Position numbers and translations under genes: made by a program. Positions 1 through 7,908 of a stretch of DNA of 58,219 bases are shown here, one piece after another. The notes beneath the pieces were generated by a model that had not been told where the DNA came from, did not search any database, and worked only from the letters and a program-made list of their open reading frames with translations. Every line of letters starts with the position of its first letter. Position 1 is the first letter of the stretch. The DNA is from WRIS01 sp050945135 (lineage in GTDB: Bacteria > Actinomycetota > Coriobacteriia > Coriobacteriales > Eggerthellaceae): NCBI GenBank assembly GCA_050945135.1, contig JBMNSJ010000005.1:1-58219 (forward strand), read 5' to 3'.

Positions 1-214
1 GCAAGGGGTATTCTTGTTTTGGTTGAAAAGTAGAGATCTAAGGCTATCAGCTTATCTTCTTGGCTAAACATCTTCGGACTCCAATCCGGACTCAAAAGAG
101 TCCAACTTTTTGTCCGGAGCCCCATCTGCAAGCGAAACGCTTTTCCTTCCAAAAAATATTGATTTTGGTGAATCTAGCTGGATGCGGAGCGTTCATGCGG
201 TGGCTTGCCAAGAG
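1..214. other. Gene-free window edge with a short hairpin
   Basis: No credible gene is seen before the sugar transferase stop at 215. Positions 93-108 form a perfect small hairpin (GGACTC, loop AAAA, GAGTCC) inside a looser TCCGGA-bounded palindrome (about 91-124). On the minus strand it lies downstream of the glycan cluster and could end its transcripts, but no T tract follows it on that strand. At 127-157 there is a GCAAGCGAAACG..TTTT stretch resembling the arms of the inverted repeat at 10123-10287. The ORF crossing 60-404 runs antisense through the sugar transferase and is not a gene. Confidence 0.35.
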
Positions 215-835
215 CTATTTTTCGCTCGGCTCTTCTGTTGATTGCTCGTCTCCCACATACACACCCTCTTGTTTGAAAATCACGGCGATGGTGCGAAAGA
301 ATATCTTTACGTCGAGCGCAAAACTTAAGTTGTGCACATACCACACGTCAAGCTTCAAGCGCTCTTTCCAGGGTAGCGAGTTGCGTCCATACACGGCAGC
401 ATAGCCCGTAACGCCAGGCTTCACATCAAGTTTCTCGCGCTCGTTGCCTTCGTACAGCTCGGTTTCACGCTTTAAGTCGGGGCGCGGACCAACTACGCTC
501 ATGTTGCCGATGAGCACATTCAGAAACTGCGGCATCTCGTCGATGCTTGTCTTGCGCATGAAAGCTCCAACGCGCGTCATGCGTGGATCATCTTCGCCGT
601 TATACGTCGAGCCATCGGGCATCGTAAGATCGGGGGAGTTCACCTTCATCGAACGCAGCTTAAACATCTTGAACTCTTTGCCGCGAAGGCCAACGCGAGG
701 CGCATTGTAGAATACAGGGCCTTTATCTTCGAAGTAGATGAAGGGGGCAATAATCACAATAAGCAGCAGCACAAAGGGCAGCGCAATAACGCTGACCACG
801 ATGTCGATGAGTCTTTTTATGAATCGCTGATACAT
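215..835 (-). CDS. Monotopic phosphoglycosyl transferase (PglC/bacterial sugar transferase)
   Basis: Membrane-associated enzyme that transfers a sugar phosphate from a UDP-sugar to undecaprenyl phosphate, the first membrane step of a glycan or glycoprotein pathway. The 206-residue length is that of the small PglC-type enzymes, which lack the extra membrane helices of WbaP. Residues about 9-35 form the re-entrant hydrophobic segment; the family motifs follow: GPVFYNAPRVG, KMFKLRSM, the catalytic Asp-Glu pair (IDE, residues 99-100) and VGPRPDL. It starts 3 nt after the aminotransferase stop, so the two are cotranscribed. An aminotransferase beside a PglC-like enzyme suggests an amino-sugar (bacillosamine-like) substrate; that substrate is inference. 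Confidence 0.9.
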   Translation of the reverse strand: MYQRFIKRLIDIVVSVIALPFVLLLIVIIAPFIYFEDKGPVFYNAPRVGLRGKEFKMFKLRSMKVNSPDLTMPDGSTYNGEDDPRMTRVGAFMRKTSIDEMPQFLNVLIGNMSVVGPRPDLKRETELYEGNEREKLDVKPGVTGYAAVYGRNSLPWKERLKLDVWYVHNLSFALDVKIFFRTIAVIFKQEGVYVGDEQSTEEPSEK

Positions 836-838
836 TGA

Positions 839-2116
839 CTAGATGAATCCTCGGGACTCTGCCGGAACACAAACCGATACATGGTTGCGTGCGGTTTCGG
901 CATAGGCACTCTTGAGCGCTTCAGCAATGTAATCAACATCTTCGTCGGTGAGAAGCGTGTGAAGTGGCAGGGTGATTTCATTTTTGTACTGCGCATAGGC
1001 GTTGGGGAAATCCGCAATGTTAAAGCCGAGGTCTTTGTAGGCTGTTAGCATCGGCAGCGGCTTGTAGTGCACATTAGTCGAGACTCCCTGCTCGGCCATC
1101 AGCTGAATCACGCGGTTTCGGAAGTCGGAGCCATGTCCTGTAAGCCTCACGAGCATCAGATGACACGAACTCACGCCTTCATCGGGTTTGTGCTGGATAA
1201 GCTCTACGTCCACGCCTATTGAGTCAAGTGCCTTTTCGTAGCGCTTCACGATTTCTTTGCGACGCTCGAGCATGCCCGGATAACGCTCAAGCTGCACGAG
1301 TCCGAGAGCTGCCTGGATGTCAGTCATATTGCATTTCCAGCCCGGGAAGGCAATGTCGTATTCCCAGGAGCCCGCTTTGGTTTTCGAAAGCGCATCCTTG
1401 GTTTGTCCATGCAGAGAGAGGTTCATGATGTTTTGGTAAAACTCGCCTGAGTCAAAACCGTTATCTTTCCAGGCCAGCGCTCCACCTTCTGCGGTTGTCA
1501 CATTTTTGACGGCATGGAACGAGAACGAGGTGAAATCAGCTACCGCTCCACTTGCGTGACCTTTATAGCTTGCACCGAAGGAGTGCGCGGCGTCTGCCAG
1601 GATGATTACGCGATCGAAGTGCTTTTGTATGTCGTTAGCGGGCTTCCAGAGCTCGCGTTTGCTTTCGAGAATTGCGCGAAGCTTGTCGTAGTCGCACATG
1701 AGTCCTGCAATATCGATGGGGATGACTGCCTTGGTTTTGTCGGTGATGAGCTCAGCTAGCTGGGCGTAATCCATCTCGTAGGAGTCAAGCGCCGTGTCGC
1801 AAAGTACGGGTGTGGCGCCTACGTGTACAATAACCGATGCCGATGCAGTGTAGGTATACGCGCTGGTAATAACTTCATCGCCAGGCCCAATGCCTAGCGC
1901 ACGCAGCCCGCATTCGAGCGCCGATGTGGCAGAGTTCAGGCAGGCAACTCCTTGAGCGCCTGCTTGTTCGGCAAGTTTCTGCTCGAAGAGCTTGGTTTTT
2001 GGCCCGGTCGTAATCCAGCCGCTTCGAATGACCTCAGCTACGGCTTCGACTTCTGCCTCTGTATAATCAGGCGGCGAGAAGGCGATGGTTCGTTCGGCAT
2101 GTTTTTCGAGAGTCAC
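839..2116 (-). CDS. DegT/DnrJ/EryC1/StrS-family PLP aminotransferase
   Basis: Sugar aminotransferase that converts a nucleotide-linked keto-sugar to an amino-sugar with PLP, as PglE or ArnB do. The 425-residue chain has the full fold: GP..KLFE near the N-terminus, the PLP-binding Asp175 (ILADAAHS) and the Schiff-base Lys204 in SFHAVKN, followed by TAEGGA. The C-terminal region (HYKPL, PNA, LPLH) is typical of the family. It stops 3 nt before the sugar transferase start and begins about 10 nt after the glycosyltransferase stop, so all three form one operon. No 4,6-dehydratase or acetyltransferase partner is in the window; those genes may lie elsewhere. Confidence 0.9.
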   Translation of the reverse strand: MTLEKHAERTIAFSPPDYTEAEVEAVAEVIRSGWITTGPKTKLFEQKLAEQAGAQGVACLNSATSALECGLRALGIGPGDEVITSAYTYTASASVIVHVGATPVLCDTALDSYEMDYAQLAELITDKTKAVIPIDIAGLMCDYDKLRAILESKRELWKPANDIQKHFDRVIILADAAHSFGASYKGHASGAVADFTSFSFHAVKNVTTAEGGALAWKDNGFDSGEFYQNIMNLSLHGQTKDALSKTKAGSWEYDIAFPGWKCNMTDIQAALGLVQLERYPGMLERRKEIVKRYEKALDSIGVDVELIQHKPDEGVSSCHLMLVRLTGHGSDFRNRVIQLMAEQGVSTNVHYKPLPMLTAYKDLGFNIADFPNAYAQYKNEITLPLHTLLTDEDVDYIAEALKSAYAETARNHVSVCVPAESRGFI

Positions 2117-2126
2117 AACTTGCTCC

Positions 2127-3380
2127 TTATATGAGGGTCTGAATCATGGCGACAATCTTTAGGTACGACCGTGGTTGATCGAATTCTGACTCAGCGATGG
2201 CGCGTCCTCTTGCGCCCATGATTTTGCGCATATCAGCATGGAGGGCGAGCTCGATGATTTCTGCCGAGAGAGCGTATTGATTCTCGGGCTCTACATTTAC
2301 GCCAAAGCCATCGCGTTCAACTTTTTCGCGGAATTCAGGACTCATACCGGTGTTGATCATGGGTTTGCCGCTGGCAAGATAGTCTCCGATTTTCGTGACG
2401 ATGCTTTGGGCGGCACTTTTGACCAGCGAGTTTATGGTGATGTCAGATGCTGCAAGATAAGCTGCCATCTTTTCGTATTCGGTATAGCCCAAAAAATCGA
2501 CAGGAGCCTTCAGCTTGCTGGCAAGATCCTCGAGCTTTTCTCGATCAGGGCCATCGCCCAAGATTTTCGCACGCACCTTAGGGATATGCGGATTCGAGCG
2601 CGCCTCCCATGCAACTAAAGACATTGCTTCGATGAGCGTTTTAATGTCGTAGCTCGCGCCAATAGTGCCGGCATAGGTAATCCAGACTTCGTCGTCTGGC
2701 TTTTTGATTTCCGGGAGGTATTTCTCTACTCCAGCATCAAACAAGCTGAGGTCGTTGCCTACATACACCGTGATGTGCGGGTAATTATCTGTGCGATCCT
2801 TTGCAGGTCGCAGAGCATATTCGTCCGAAGTTCCTACGGCTCCTGTGAGCAGCTCATAGGTTGCCTTTGCATCGCGTGTGAATGACTTGTAGGCGATGTC
2901 GCTGATGAGCGGAAGGTTGAATACCATGCGCATAGCTTCAGGCCACAAATCGTTGATGTCAGCAATGAAGGGGATACGATTCTTATGCCCGAATTCGGCG
3001 CATACGCGCGCGACGTCGTTCGGCGGGATTTCTGCATAAATCAAATCGTAGCGCTGCGGGTCTGCTTCAAAGTGCTCACGCAGGTTTTTTGCGGCTTGCG
3101 CGTGACTGCGAATGCGAGCGAGGTCGAGGTTTTTGGTGTAGCCAGGCTCGTTTATAAAGACCACGTTATAGGGTAGGTTTTTGTAGCATTCTTTGGTGGT
3201 GTCGCGTTGCGCTTTGTCCCAATGCTGAAAGCTCGAGGTGATTAAATCAACCTCGAAACCATGCTTTGCGAGCAGCTCGGAAAGGAAGCGAAAGCGTGTG
3301 TAGCCTCGCGTTTCGTCGCCAAGCTTTACGCCCATGGTTACTACGGCTATGCGCTGTTGCTTTGTTGAGTGGGTATTCAT
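2127..3380 (-). CDS. Glycosyltransferase family 4-like protein
   Basis: Probable GT-B fold sugar transferase acting in the surface-glycan cluster. The 417-residue protein begins with IAVVTMGVKLGDETRG, has the N-terminal acceptor half and then the donor-binding half (WITYAGTIGASYDIKTLIEA, KILGDGPDREKLE, VDFLGYTEYEKMAAYLAASD, KIGDYLASGKPMI), which is the GT4 pattern. The open frame reaches upstream to 3734, but that extension is low-complexity Gly/Arg/Ser sequence from a GC-rich spacer and has no family similarity, so I place the start at the ATG whose A is 3380. There is no clear ribosome-binding site; a TATAAT sits only 7 nt upstream, suggesting a leaderless message. Acceptor and donor cannot be named. 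Confidence 0.8.
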   Translation of the reverse strand: MNTHSTKQQRIAVVTMGVKLGDETRGYTRFRFLSELLAKHGFEVDLITSSFQHWDKAQRDTTKECYKNLPYNVVFINEPGYTKNLDLARIRSHAQAAKNLREHFEADPQRYDLIYAEIPPNDVARVCAEFGHKNRIPFIADINDLWPEAMRMVFNLPLISDIAYKSFTRDAKATYELLTGAVGTSDEYALRPAKDRTDNYPHITVYVGNDLSLFDAGVEKYLPEIKKPDDEVWITYAGTIGASYDIKTLIEAMSLVAWEARSNPHIPKVRAKILGDGPDREKLEDLASKLKAPVDFLGYTEYEKMAAYLAASDITINSLVKSAAQSIVTKIGDYLASGKPMINTGMSPEFREKVERDGFGVNVEPENQYALSAEIIELALHADMRKIMGARGRAIAESEFDQPRSYLKIVAMIQTLI

Positions 3381-3387
3381 CTTGAGT

Positions 3388-3396
3388 ATTATACCA
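3388..3396 (-). promoter_or_regulatory. Extended -10 promoter of the glycosyltransferase, near-leaderless
   Basis: On the minus strand the sequence reads TGG-TATAAT followed by 7 nt and then the ATG at 3380. TGn before TATAAT is the extended -10 motif, which relaxes the need for a -35 box, and no -35 is seen. Transcription would begin at or 1 nt before the start codon, giving a leaderless mRNA; such messages are common in Actinomycetota. Confidence 0.5.
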
Positions 3397-3548
3397 AGCA
3401 AATTCAATATCTGAGTGTATCTCGACGTTTCACGAAATGTACGTGTACGCCGCAATGACGAGCCGCTGACTCGTGAGGCACGCTCGGTGATGGCGTGCGG
3501 TGGTAGCGTGTGCTCCTCGCTGGCGCCTCTTGTGGCGCGCGTATCCTC

Positions 3549-3737
3549 GCATGCCTGCCGACATCTGGCCCCCTGCGGCGACATGCGGCTCACCTTCCCG
3601 CCGACATCTGACGAGTCCCACGACAACACCCAGTTCCCGCGCCACGACAACTCCGAGCCTACACCCAGAGCTCGCGCCCCTTGCAGCGACGTGCGACGCG
3701 CATGCCTGCCGACACCCGGCTCCTGCGGTGACATGCG
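3549..3737. repeat. GC-rich imperfect direct repeat, 38-39 bp
   Basis: Two near-identical units, 3549-3587 and 3700-3737, share GCATGCCTGCCGACA at the start and GACATGCG at the end, with one indel and a few substitutions. They lie in a C-rich stretch (about 3460-3770) whose composition differs from the flanking genes. All frames are open here because stop codons are rare at this composition; none encodes a recognisable protein. Confidence 0.6.
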
Positions 3738-3808
3738 ACCTCACCAGCAGGCAGCAGGCCCCGAGAAAACATGCTTCCTCTCCAAACCCACGATTTTAGC
3801 TTTCCTGA

Positions 3809-3946
3809 AGTACAAGACTTCGATTGCTTACGCTCGCGGATATCCTTCCTCCAAAATTACCAGGCGATATGCATGTCGAAAGCACAATCCTTTCAAAATG
3901 ACTCCCAATACTTCAGGAAATCAGTAAGCAATCGAAATTTCGTGCT
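3809..3946. repeat. Inverted-repeat element, family A, copy 1 (138 bp)
   Basis: Imperfect 23-bp terminal inverted repeats at 3809-3831 and 3924-3946 (19 of 23 matching), both ending inward in CGATTGCTTAC / GTAAGCAATCG. The arms match those of the copies at 5181, 9222 and 33325. The interior has no coding potential. It lies just upstream of the nuclease-like gene at 4139. Confidence 0.65.
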
Positions 3947-4138
3947 GAGAAAAGCCCTTACGAAGCGAGTTCAATTAAGAAGTCCTAGGGTGCAGGTTCA
4001 TCCGGGAGCCAAGTGAGCGCCACGCGCAAAAAAGTTTCTAAGATTTTTTACGTTGTTTGCCTGGTGTGTAGTAACCGAGCAGAAAATCGGTACGGTTTCG
4101 GTAGGCTCTGTGTAGTAACCAACAGGTATTGTCTTTTC

Positions 4139-5101
4139 ATGACCATTGTTCTCAGTCACATATCAGCTCTCGAGTACTGGCTTTCGGTGCGCGCATGCCA
4201 TCCAGAGCTGCAGATTGTCTTTCGTGCGAAACGGTACATCACTAAACCCGCGTCATTAATTGGATTCAGTTTGGATCTTCCGCAAGAGCTTAACTATCCA
4301 GTTCACGTATTAATTGCCGATGATTCATGCCGACGTCACTCCAAGAGTATCGCCTGTCACGTCTGGACGGGCCCATTACCTAAGGGTTGCATTCTGGAGA
4401 TCGGAAATGGAATATGTGTTTGCTCACCAGAGTTTTGTTTTGTGCAGATGGCAAATACGTTGTCACTGCCAAAGCTAATCGAGCTTGGATATGAATTTTG
4501 CGGTACTTATGCTTCGAGAGATGAAAAGTTATTGCAGGTGGAGCCTCTTACAACAGTATCGAAAATGAAATCACTAATCTCGAGGATGCGCGGTGCAACG
4601 GGAATCAAGAAGGCTGAAAGAGCTTCGCGCTACATTCTAGAAAATTCCGCTTCGCCAATGGAGACTCGATTGGCAATGCTGCTATGCTTGCCCTATAAAC
4701 TGGGTGGTTACGGATTCCCTCGTCCGCAGATGAACTGTCGAGTTGATATAAACCCCTCATTGAGAGGACCTGATTCGCCAGGATACTATGTTTGTGATTT
4801 GCTCTGGCCTGAGGCAAAGCTCGCGATTGAGTACGATAGCGATAAATATCATACAGGCAGAAGTCGAATCACATATGACTCTATGAAGAGAGGCAACCTT
4901 AATGCGATGGATGTAATGGTGATTTCAATAACCAATACCCAAATTCACAGCAACATAGAAATGGACAAACTTGCTAAAACCATTGCAAGGAAAACCGGAA
5001 AGCAAATTCGTTATAAAGAGCCAGAGTTTTCGAAAGCACGATTCCAATTACGCGAAGAGCTGCAGATTCCAGAATTTACCAAATGGCATAGTAATTCGTG
5101 A
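4139..5101 (+). CDS. Hypothetical protein with AbiEi-like N-part and DUF559/Vsr-like nuclease C-part
   Basis: I do not know its function. From the ATG at 4139 the protein has 320 residues; the frame is open to 4013 but the extra segment is not convincing. The middle (GPLPKGCILEIGNGICVCSP followed by a Leu-rich helix) resembles AbiEi-type antitoxin regulators, where a short 'vtspe' strand precedes helices. The C-terminal part has SPMETRLAMLL, then YYVCDLLWPEAKLAIEYDSD and H, i.e. E...D...ExD...H, the layout of PD-(D/E)XK nucleases of the DUF559 and Vsr groups. Similar stand-alone proteins are found in other Coriobacteriia. The gene has no operon partner, is AT-richer than its neighbours and sits between two copies of the family A repeat. 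It could be a defence, repair or repeat-associated nuclease. Confidence 0.6.
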   Translation: MTIVLSHISALEYWLSVRACHPELQIVFRAKRYITKPASLIGFSLDLPQELNYPVHVLIADDSCRRHSKSIACHVWTGPLPKGCILEIGNGICVCSPEFCFVQMANTLSLPKLIELGYEFCGTYASRDEKLLQVEPLTTVSKMKSLISRMRGATGIKKAERASRYILENSASPMETRLAMLLCLPYKLGGYGFPRPQMNCRVDINPSLRGPDSPGYYVCDLLWPEAKLAIEYDSDKYHTGRSRITYDSMKRGNLNAMDVMVISITNTQIHSNIEMDKLAKTIARKTGKQIRYKEPEFSKARFQLREELQIPEFTKWHSNS

Positions 5102-5180
5102 GCGTTGCCGGTTATTGCATGTAAAAAAGCGTAATGGGTCAAAAGAATGTGTTTGAAACTAAGCAAATGCGTGATGCGCT

Positions 5181-5339
5181 AGTACGAAAATGCGATTGCT
5201 TACTCTTGCTGAGATGTGTTAGTGGAAGAAAGAAATAAAGGCATGCTTTGACCTGCCATTATGTAAGAGAACAGAAAGCGGAAATCTAAACATAGACGAA
5301 AAACGTACCTTAAACAGTAAGCAATCGCAATTTCGTACT
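5181..5339. repeat. Inverted-repeat element, family A, copy 2 (159 bp)
   Basis: Terminal inverted repeats 5181-5203 and 5317-5339 match at 22 of 23 positions (outer AGTACGAAA, inner GCGATTGCTTAC). The copy at 9222-9380 has exactly the same length and is similar along the whole interior (e.g. both contain TGTGTTAGTGGAAGA and GCTTTGACCTGC), and the similarity runs about 40 bp further left (TTTGAAACTAAGCAAAT). So the repeated unit may be about 200 bp. No ORF inside; lies between convergent genes. Confidence 0.75.
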
Positions 5340-5559
5340 TTCAACCACTCTGTTTTCTAGATTTCGGTACGGTCATCTCGGTTCGGTATCATAGTGCGTA
5401 TTCAGCCAGTAGCTTTCACATGCTCCAAATTAATCACTCAATAGCTACAGTGTGCCGCAAACATGCTTGCTTGTTAATCTAGCCTGCAAAATAGAGTTTA
5501 GCTCCGCGAAGAATGCCCACGCTTTCACCGTTATTCAAACGAGCCCCTTGCTGAAACAT

Positions 5560-5594
5560 AAAGAATGCCTCACGAGGGAAGCGAGGCATTCTTT
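5560..5594 (-). terminator. Intrinsic terminator of the flavin reductase, possibly bidirectional
   Basis: A perfect 12-bp stem (AAAGAATGCCTC / GAGGCATTCTTT) with an 11-nt loop. Reading on the minus strand it ends in TTCTTTATGTTT, a reasonable T-rich tail, 45 nt beyond the reductase stop at 5640. On the plus strand the tail is only CTTT, so it may also stop the distant nuclease-like gene weakly. Confidence 0.75.
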
Positions 5595-5639
5595 AGAACT
5601 AGCCCCACGATAGGAGCTCAGGAGGGGAGATGGAATGGT

Positions 5640-7316
5640 TTAGCTTGTAAGCACTGCGTCGTACCCGTCAATAGTTGTGTCGTTTGCTAAAGCTTGTCCA
5701 ACTAGATAGCCATAGGTCATTCCTCGTCCATGACTTGTTCCCGGTAGGGTAACTGGGTAAGAATTCGCAAAGAAGTCTCCTTGAACATTTCCAATAGCGA
5801 AGAGACCACCAATAGGGGAATCTTCCTCGTCAAGCACCTGAGAATCCTGGTTGACCCGAAGACCATATGGAAGAGCGAGCATCCAAGCAGAAACCTTACT
5901 TGCGTAGAATGGACCATCTTTGACCGAGCTTAAGAAGCGTTCAGGCACTCCGAAGTCGGGGTCATAACCGGCGTCACAAAATGAGTTGTAGCGATCAACT
6001 GTCTTCTGTAGCTCTTCATAAGGAACACCAATAGCCTTGGCAAGCTCTTCGAGCGTCTCGCCCTTATAGAAGAAGTCACCAGCAACTGCTTCCTCGACTT
6101 TAGCATCCAGGTCATCCAGGAATGCAGCGGACTTTATAGGCTCTTGCTTTTGTGCATGTTCTTTGTAGTGAGAGTCCCAAATTGCCCAAGAGACACTGCC
6201 GGGTGTATTCATGCGTGCGTTTGTGACGATTGGCTCGTATCCTACTTCGCAGCAATAGCGCATGCCATCGCGATTGACAGTCAGCCAGCAGGTGTCAAAT
6301 CCCGGTCCCATGACCGACAGATTAACTGGATGAATGATGGGGGCAGGGTAGCAAGGCGAGAGTTGCGCACCAATCCATTTACCCATCTTGATACCGTCTC
6401 CCATGTTTCCGCCTTCGGGGAAGTAATCAATTTGGTCGACACGAAGGGTGATTGGGCAGAAGCATTCCTTCATCTCATTGTTGTCGGTGATGCCTCCCGT
6501 AGCCAAGATAACGCCTTTGCTGACATTAATCTTTTTGTAGCCTTCTTCGTTCTGGACAACGATAGCAGTAACTTTGCCGTCTTCTTTTATGAGCTGTTCA
6601 GCGGTAGTGTTGAACTCGAAAACTGCGCCATTTGCTTGAGCATCGTCAGCGACCATGCTAATAAAATAGCCAACGTTCCACATTTGTTCTGGAAGACTAC
6701 TACCTTCAGGCAACATGAATTTGTGTGCCGTCCTAAATTGCTTAAAGCGATCTTCTAGTGTGTCCCAGTCAGAGCGGGCGGTCATTTCGGTGTTGAGGAT
6801 CACCTCATACCCTACTTTTTCCGCCATCTCGATGTAATGATCCATAACTGCGCCGCTGCGCTCAACAAAATTCTTGATGAGATAGAAGTTTGCTTGTGAT
6901 TGTCCCCATTGGTAAATAAGGCGCGTTGCCAAGTCTTTATCAATGTTGACTCCATGTGCTGCTTGGAGTTGTGATCCGACAGCGCCAATGTCGGTTCCGT
7001 GGGCAGTTACTTCCCCAAACTTCTCCACGAGCAAAACTTTTGCCCCCGCTTCGGTAGCTGCCTGTGCCGCCGTGCAGCCAGCGATGCCTGCCCCTACAAC
7101 AACAATGTCGTAGTCTTCTTCGGTTGAGATTGATGGAAGCTCCGGTGCGGGCTGTAGCCACTCGTGGGCTGCACCCCCTTCTGCTGCTGCGGTTGAGCTT
7201 GAGCTCGACGATGATCCCCCCGAGCTTGAGCAGCCTGCAAGACCAGCGATTGCAACCGTGCCAGTTAGTGCTGCTCCTGTAAGAAATGTTCGGCGTGATA
7301 ACGATGATTCAGCCAT
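5640..7316 (-). CDS. Tat-exported FAD-dependent fumarate reductase/flavocytochrome c-like lipoprotein
   Basis: Extracytoplasmic flavoprotein reductase of the fumarate/urocanate reductase superfamily; the substrate is unknown and could be any of the many small molecules reduced by Eggerthellaceae paralogues. Starting at the ATG at 7316 (with GGGAAAGGGG upstream) it is 558 residues: twin-arginine SRRTFLTG (Arg8-Arg9), lipobox LAGC with Cys29, a Ser/Gly linker, the FAD Rossmann motif DIVVVGAGIAGCTAA, GVILATGG, and a C-terminal PGTSHGRGMTYGYLVGQAL typical of the family. No haem-binding CxxCH is present, so electrons must come from a separate donor. Upstream of it on the same strand is a LuxR-type regulator, the usual arrangement for these reductases; regulation by that protein is inference. 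Confidence 0.88.
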   Translation of the reverse strand: MAESSLSRRTFLTGAALTGTVAIAGLAGCSSSGGSSSSSSSTAAAEGGAAHEWLQPAPELPSISTEEDYDIVVVGAGIAGCTAAQAATEAGAKVLLVEKFGEVTAHGTDIGAVGSQLQAAHGVNIDKDLATRLIYQWGQSQANFYLIKNFVERSGAVMDHYIEMAEKVGYEVILNTEMTARSDWDTLEDRFKQFRTAHKFMLPEGSSLPEQMWNVGYFISMVADDAQANGAVFEFNTTAEQLIKEDGKVTAIVVQNEEGYKKINVSKGVILATGGITDNNEMKECFCPITLRVDQIDYFPEGGNMGDGIKMGKWIGAQLSPCYPAPIIHPVNLSVMGPGFDTCWLTVNRDGMRYCCEVGYEPIVTNARMNTPGSVSWAIWDSHYKEHAQKQEPIKSAAFLDDLDAKVEEAVAGDFFYKGETLEELAKAIGVPYEELQKTVDRYNSFCDAGYDPDFGVPERFLSSVKDGPFYASKVSAWMLALPYGLRVNQDSQVLDEEDSPIGGLFAIGNVQGDFFANSYPVTLPGTSHGRGMTYGYLVGQALANDTTIDGYDAVLTS

Positions 7317-7626
7317 GATTTCCCCTTTCCCTCTAGAAAGTTTCCTTTTCACCTCTTGGTGACTGGAGAAATCATAGGACGAAGGGCATGCAAGACATAG
7401 CGCCCATGGGGGGTGAAAGTGAGAAATGAATCTAATTTCTTTGATTAGTTCGCGTTTGAGGGCTGTTTTTGCACGCGATGGAATATAAGCAGAGTAAATG
7501 GTGAGGTTTGAGTTCGACCGCAGCTAAATGTAGTGTAGATGGAGTGCTGCTACATATTTCGTCTTAGTATTGACGGTGGTCTGCGGGGCGTGTGGTTGCG
7601 TAGGAGAGTATCACTGTTATGCGAAA
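7317..7626. other. Flavin reductase upstream region
   Basis: 310 bp without a gene, between the LuxR domain stop and the reductase start. It holds the ribosome-binding site (7317-7330), a CACCTCTTGGTG dyad near 7352, GAAAT..ATTTC near 7430 and ATGTAG-N16-CTACAT at 7528-7555; any of these could be an operator for the upstream LuxR-type regulator, but none is diagnostic. I cannot assign a promoter with confidence. Confidence 0.3.
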
Positions 7627-7908
7627 CTAGTTATTCATACCTCTATTTTCGCGCTCGATATGTTGATCGACCAACTCGCGTGCCTCCTTTTTAGAGTGAA
7701 TATCAAGCTTGGAATATATTCTACGTGTATGAGATTTCACGGTGTCGTTGGAGATAAAGAGTTCCTCACGAATGTCGGCGCGGTCTTTTCCCGCTACTAG
7801 AAGCATAAATACCTCAACTTCGCGAGGAGAAAGCTCACCATTTTTCGCCACCTGCAGGCAGCTAGCTTCAAAGTTTGCCTCTTCACGTTTTTTTGTTATC
7901 AGCGTCAT
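7627..7908 (-). CDS. LuxR-type HTH domain, frameshifted C-terminal part of a membrane-linked regulator
   Basis: DNA-binding domain of about 65 residues: LSPREVEVFMLLVAGKDRADIREELFISNDTVKSHTRRIYSKLDIHSKKEARELV, the complete GerE/LuxR helix-turn-helix. Read alone from the ATG at 7908 it is 93 residues. In Coriobacteriia this domain normally sits at the C-terminus of a 12-helix membrane protein of about 480-500 residues. Here the membrane part (7883-9088) runs out of frame over a tract of seven A (minus strand; T at 7888-7894). Removing one A joins the two as ...DNKKREEANFEAS..., giving about 486 residues, the expected size. Independent translation from 7908 by coupling is the alternative; no strong ribosome-binding site supports it. 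Confidence 0.75.
   Translation of the reverse strand: MTLITKKREEANFEASCLQVAKNGELSPREVEVFMLLVAGKDRADIREELFISNDTVKSHTRRIYSKLDIHSKKEARELVDQHIERENRGMNN

Noticed and set aside
60..404. 114-residue plus-strand ORF
   Set aside because: Antisense to the sugar transferase over most of its length, no ribosome-binding site and no family pattern.
3381..3734. N-terminal extension of the glycosyltransferase
   Set aside because: Low-complexity translation of a GC-rich repeat spacer; homologues start at the MNTHSTKQ methionine.
3415..3927. 170-residue plus-strand ORF in the GC-rich spacer
   Set aside because: Same sequence is open in other frames by composition; crosses the family A repeat; no protein motif.
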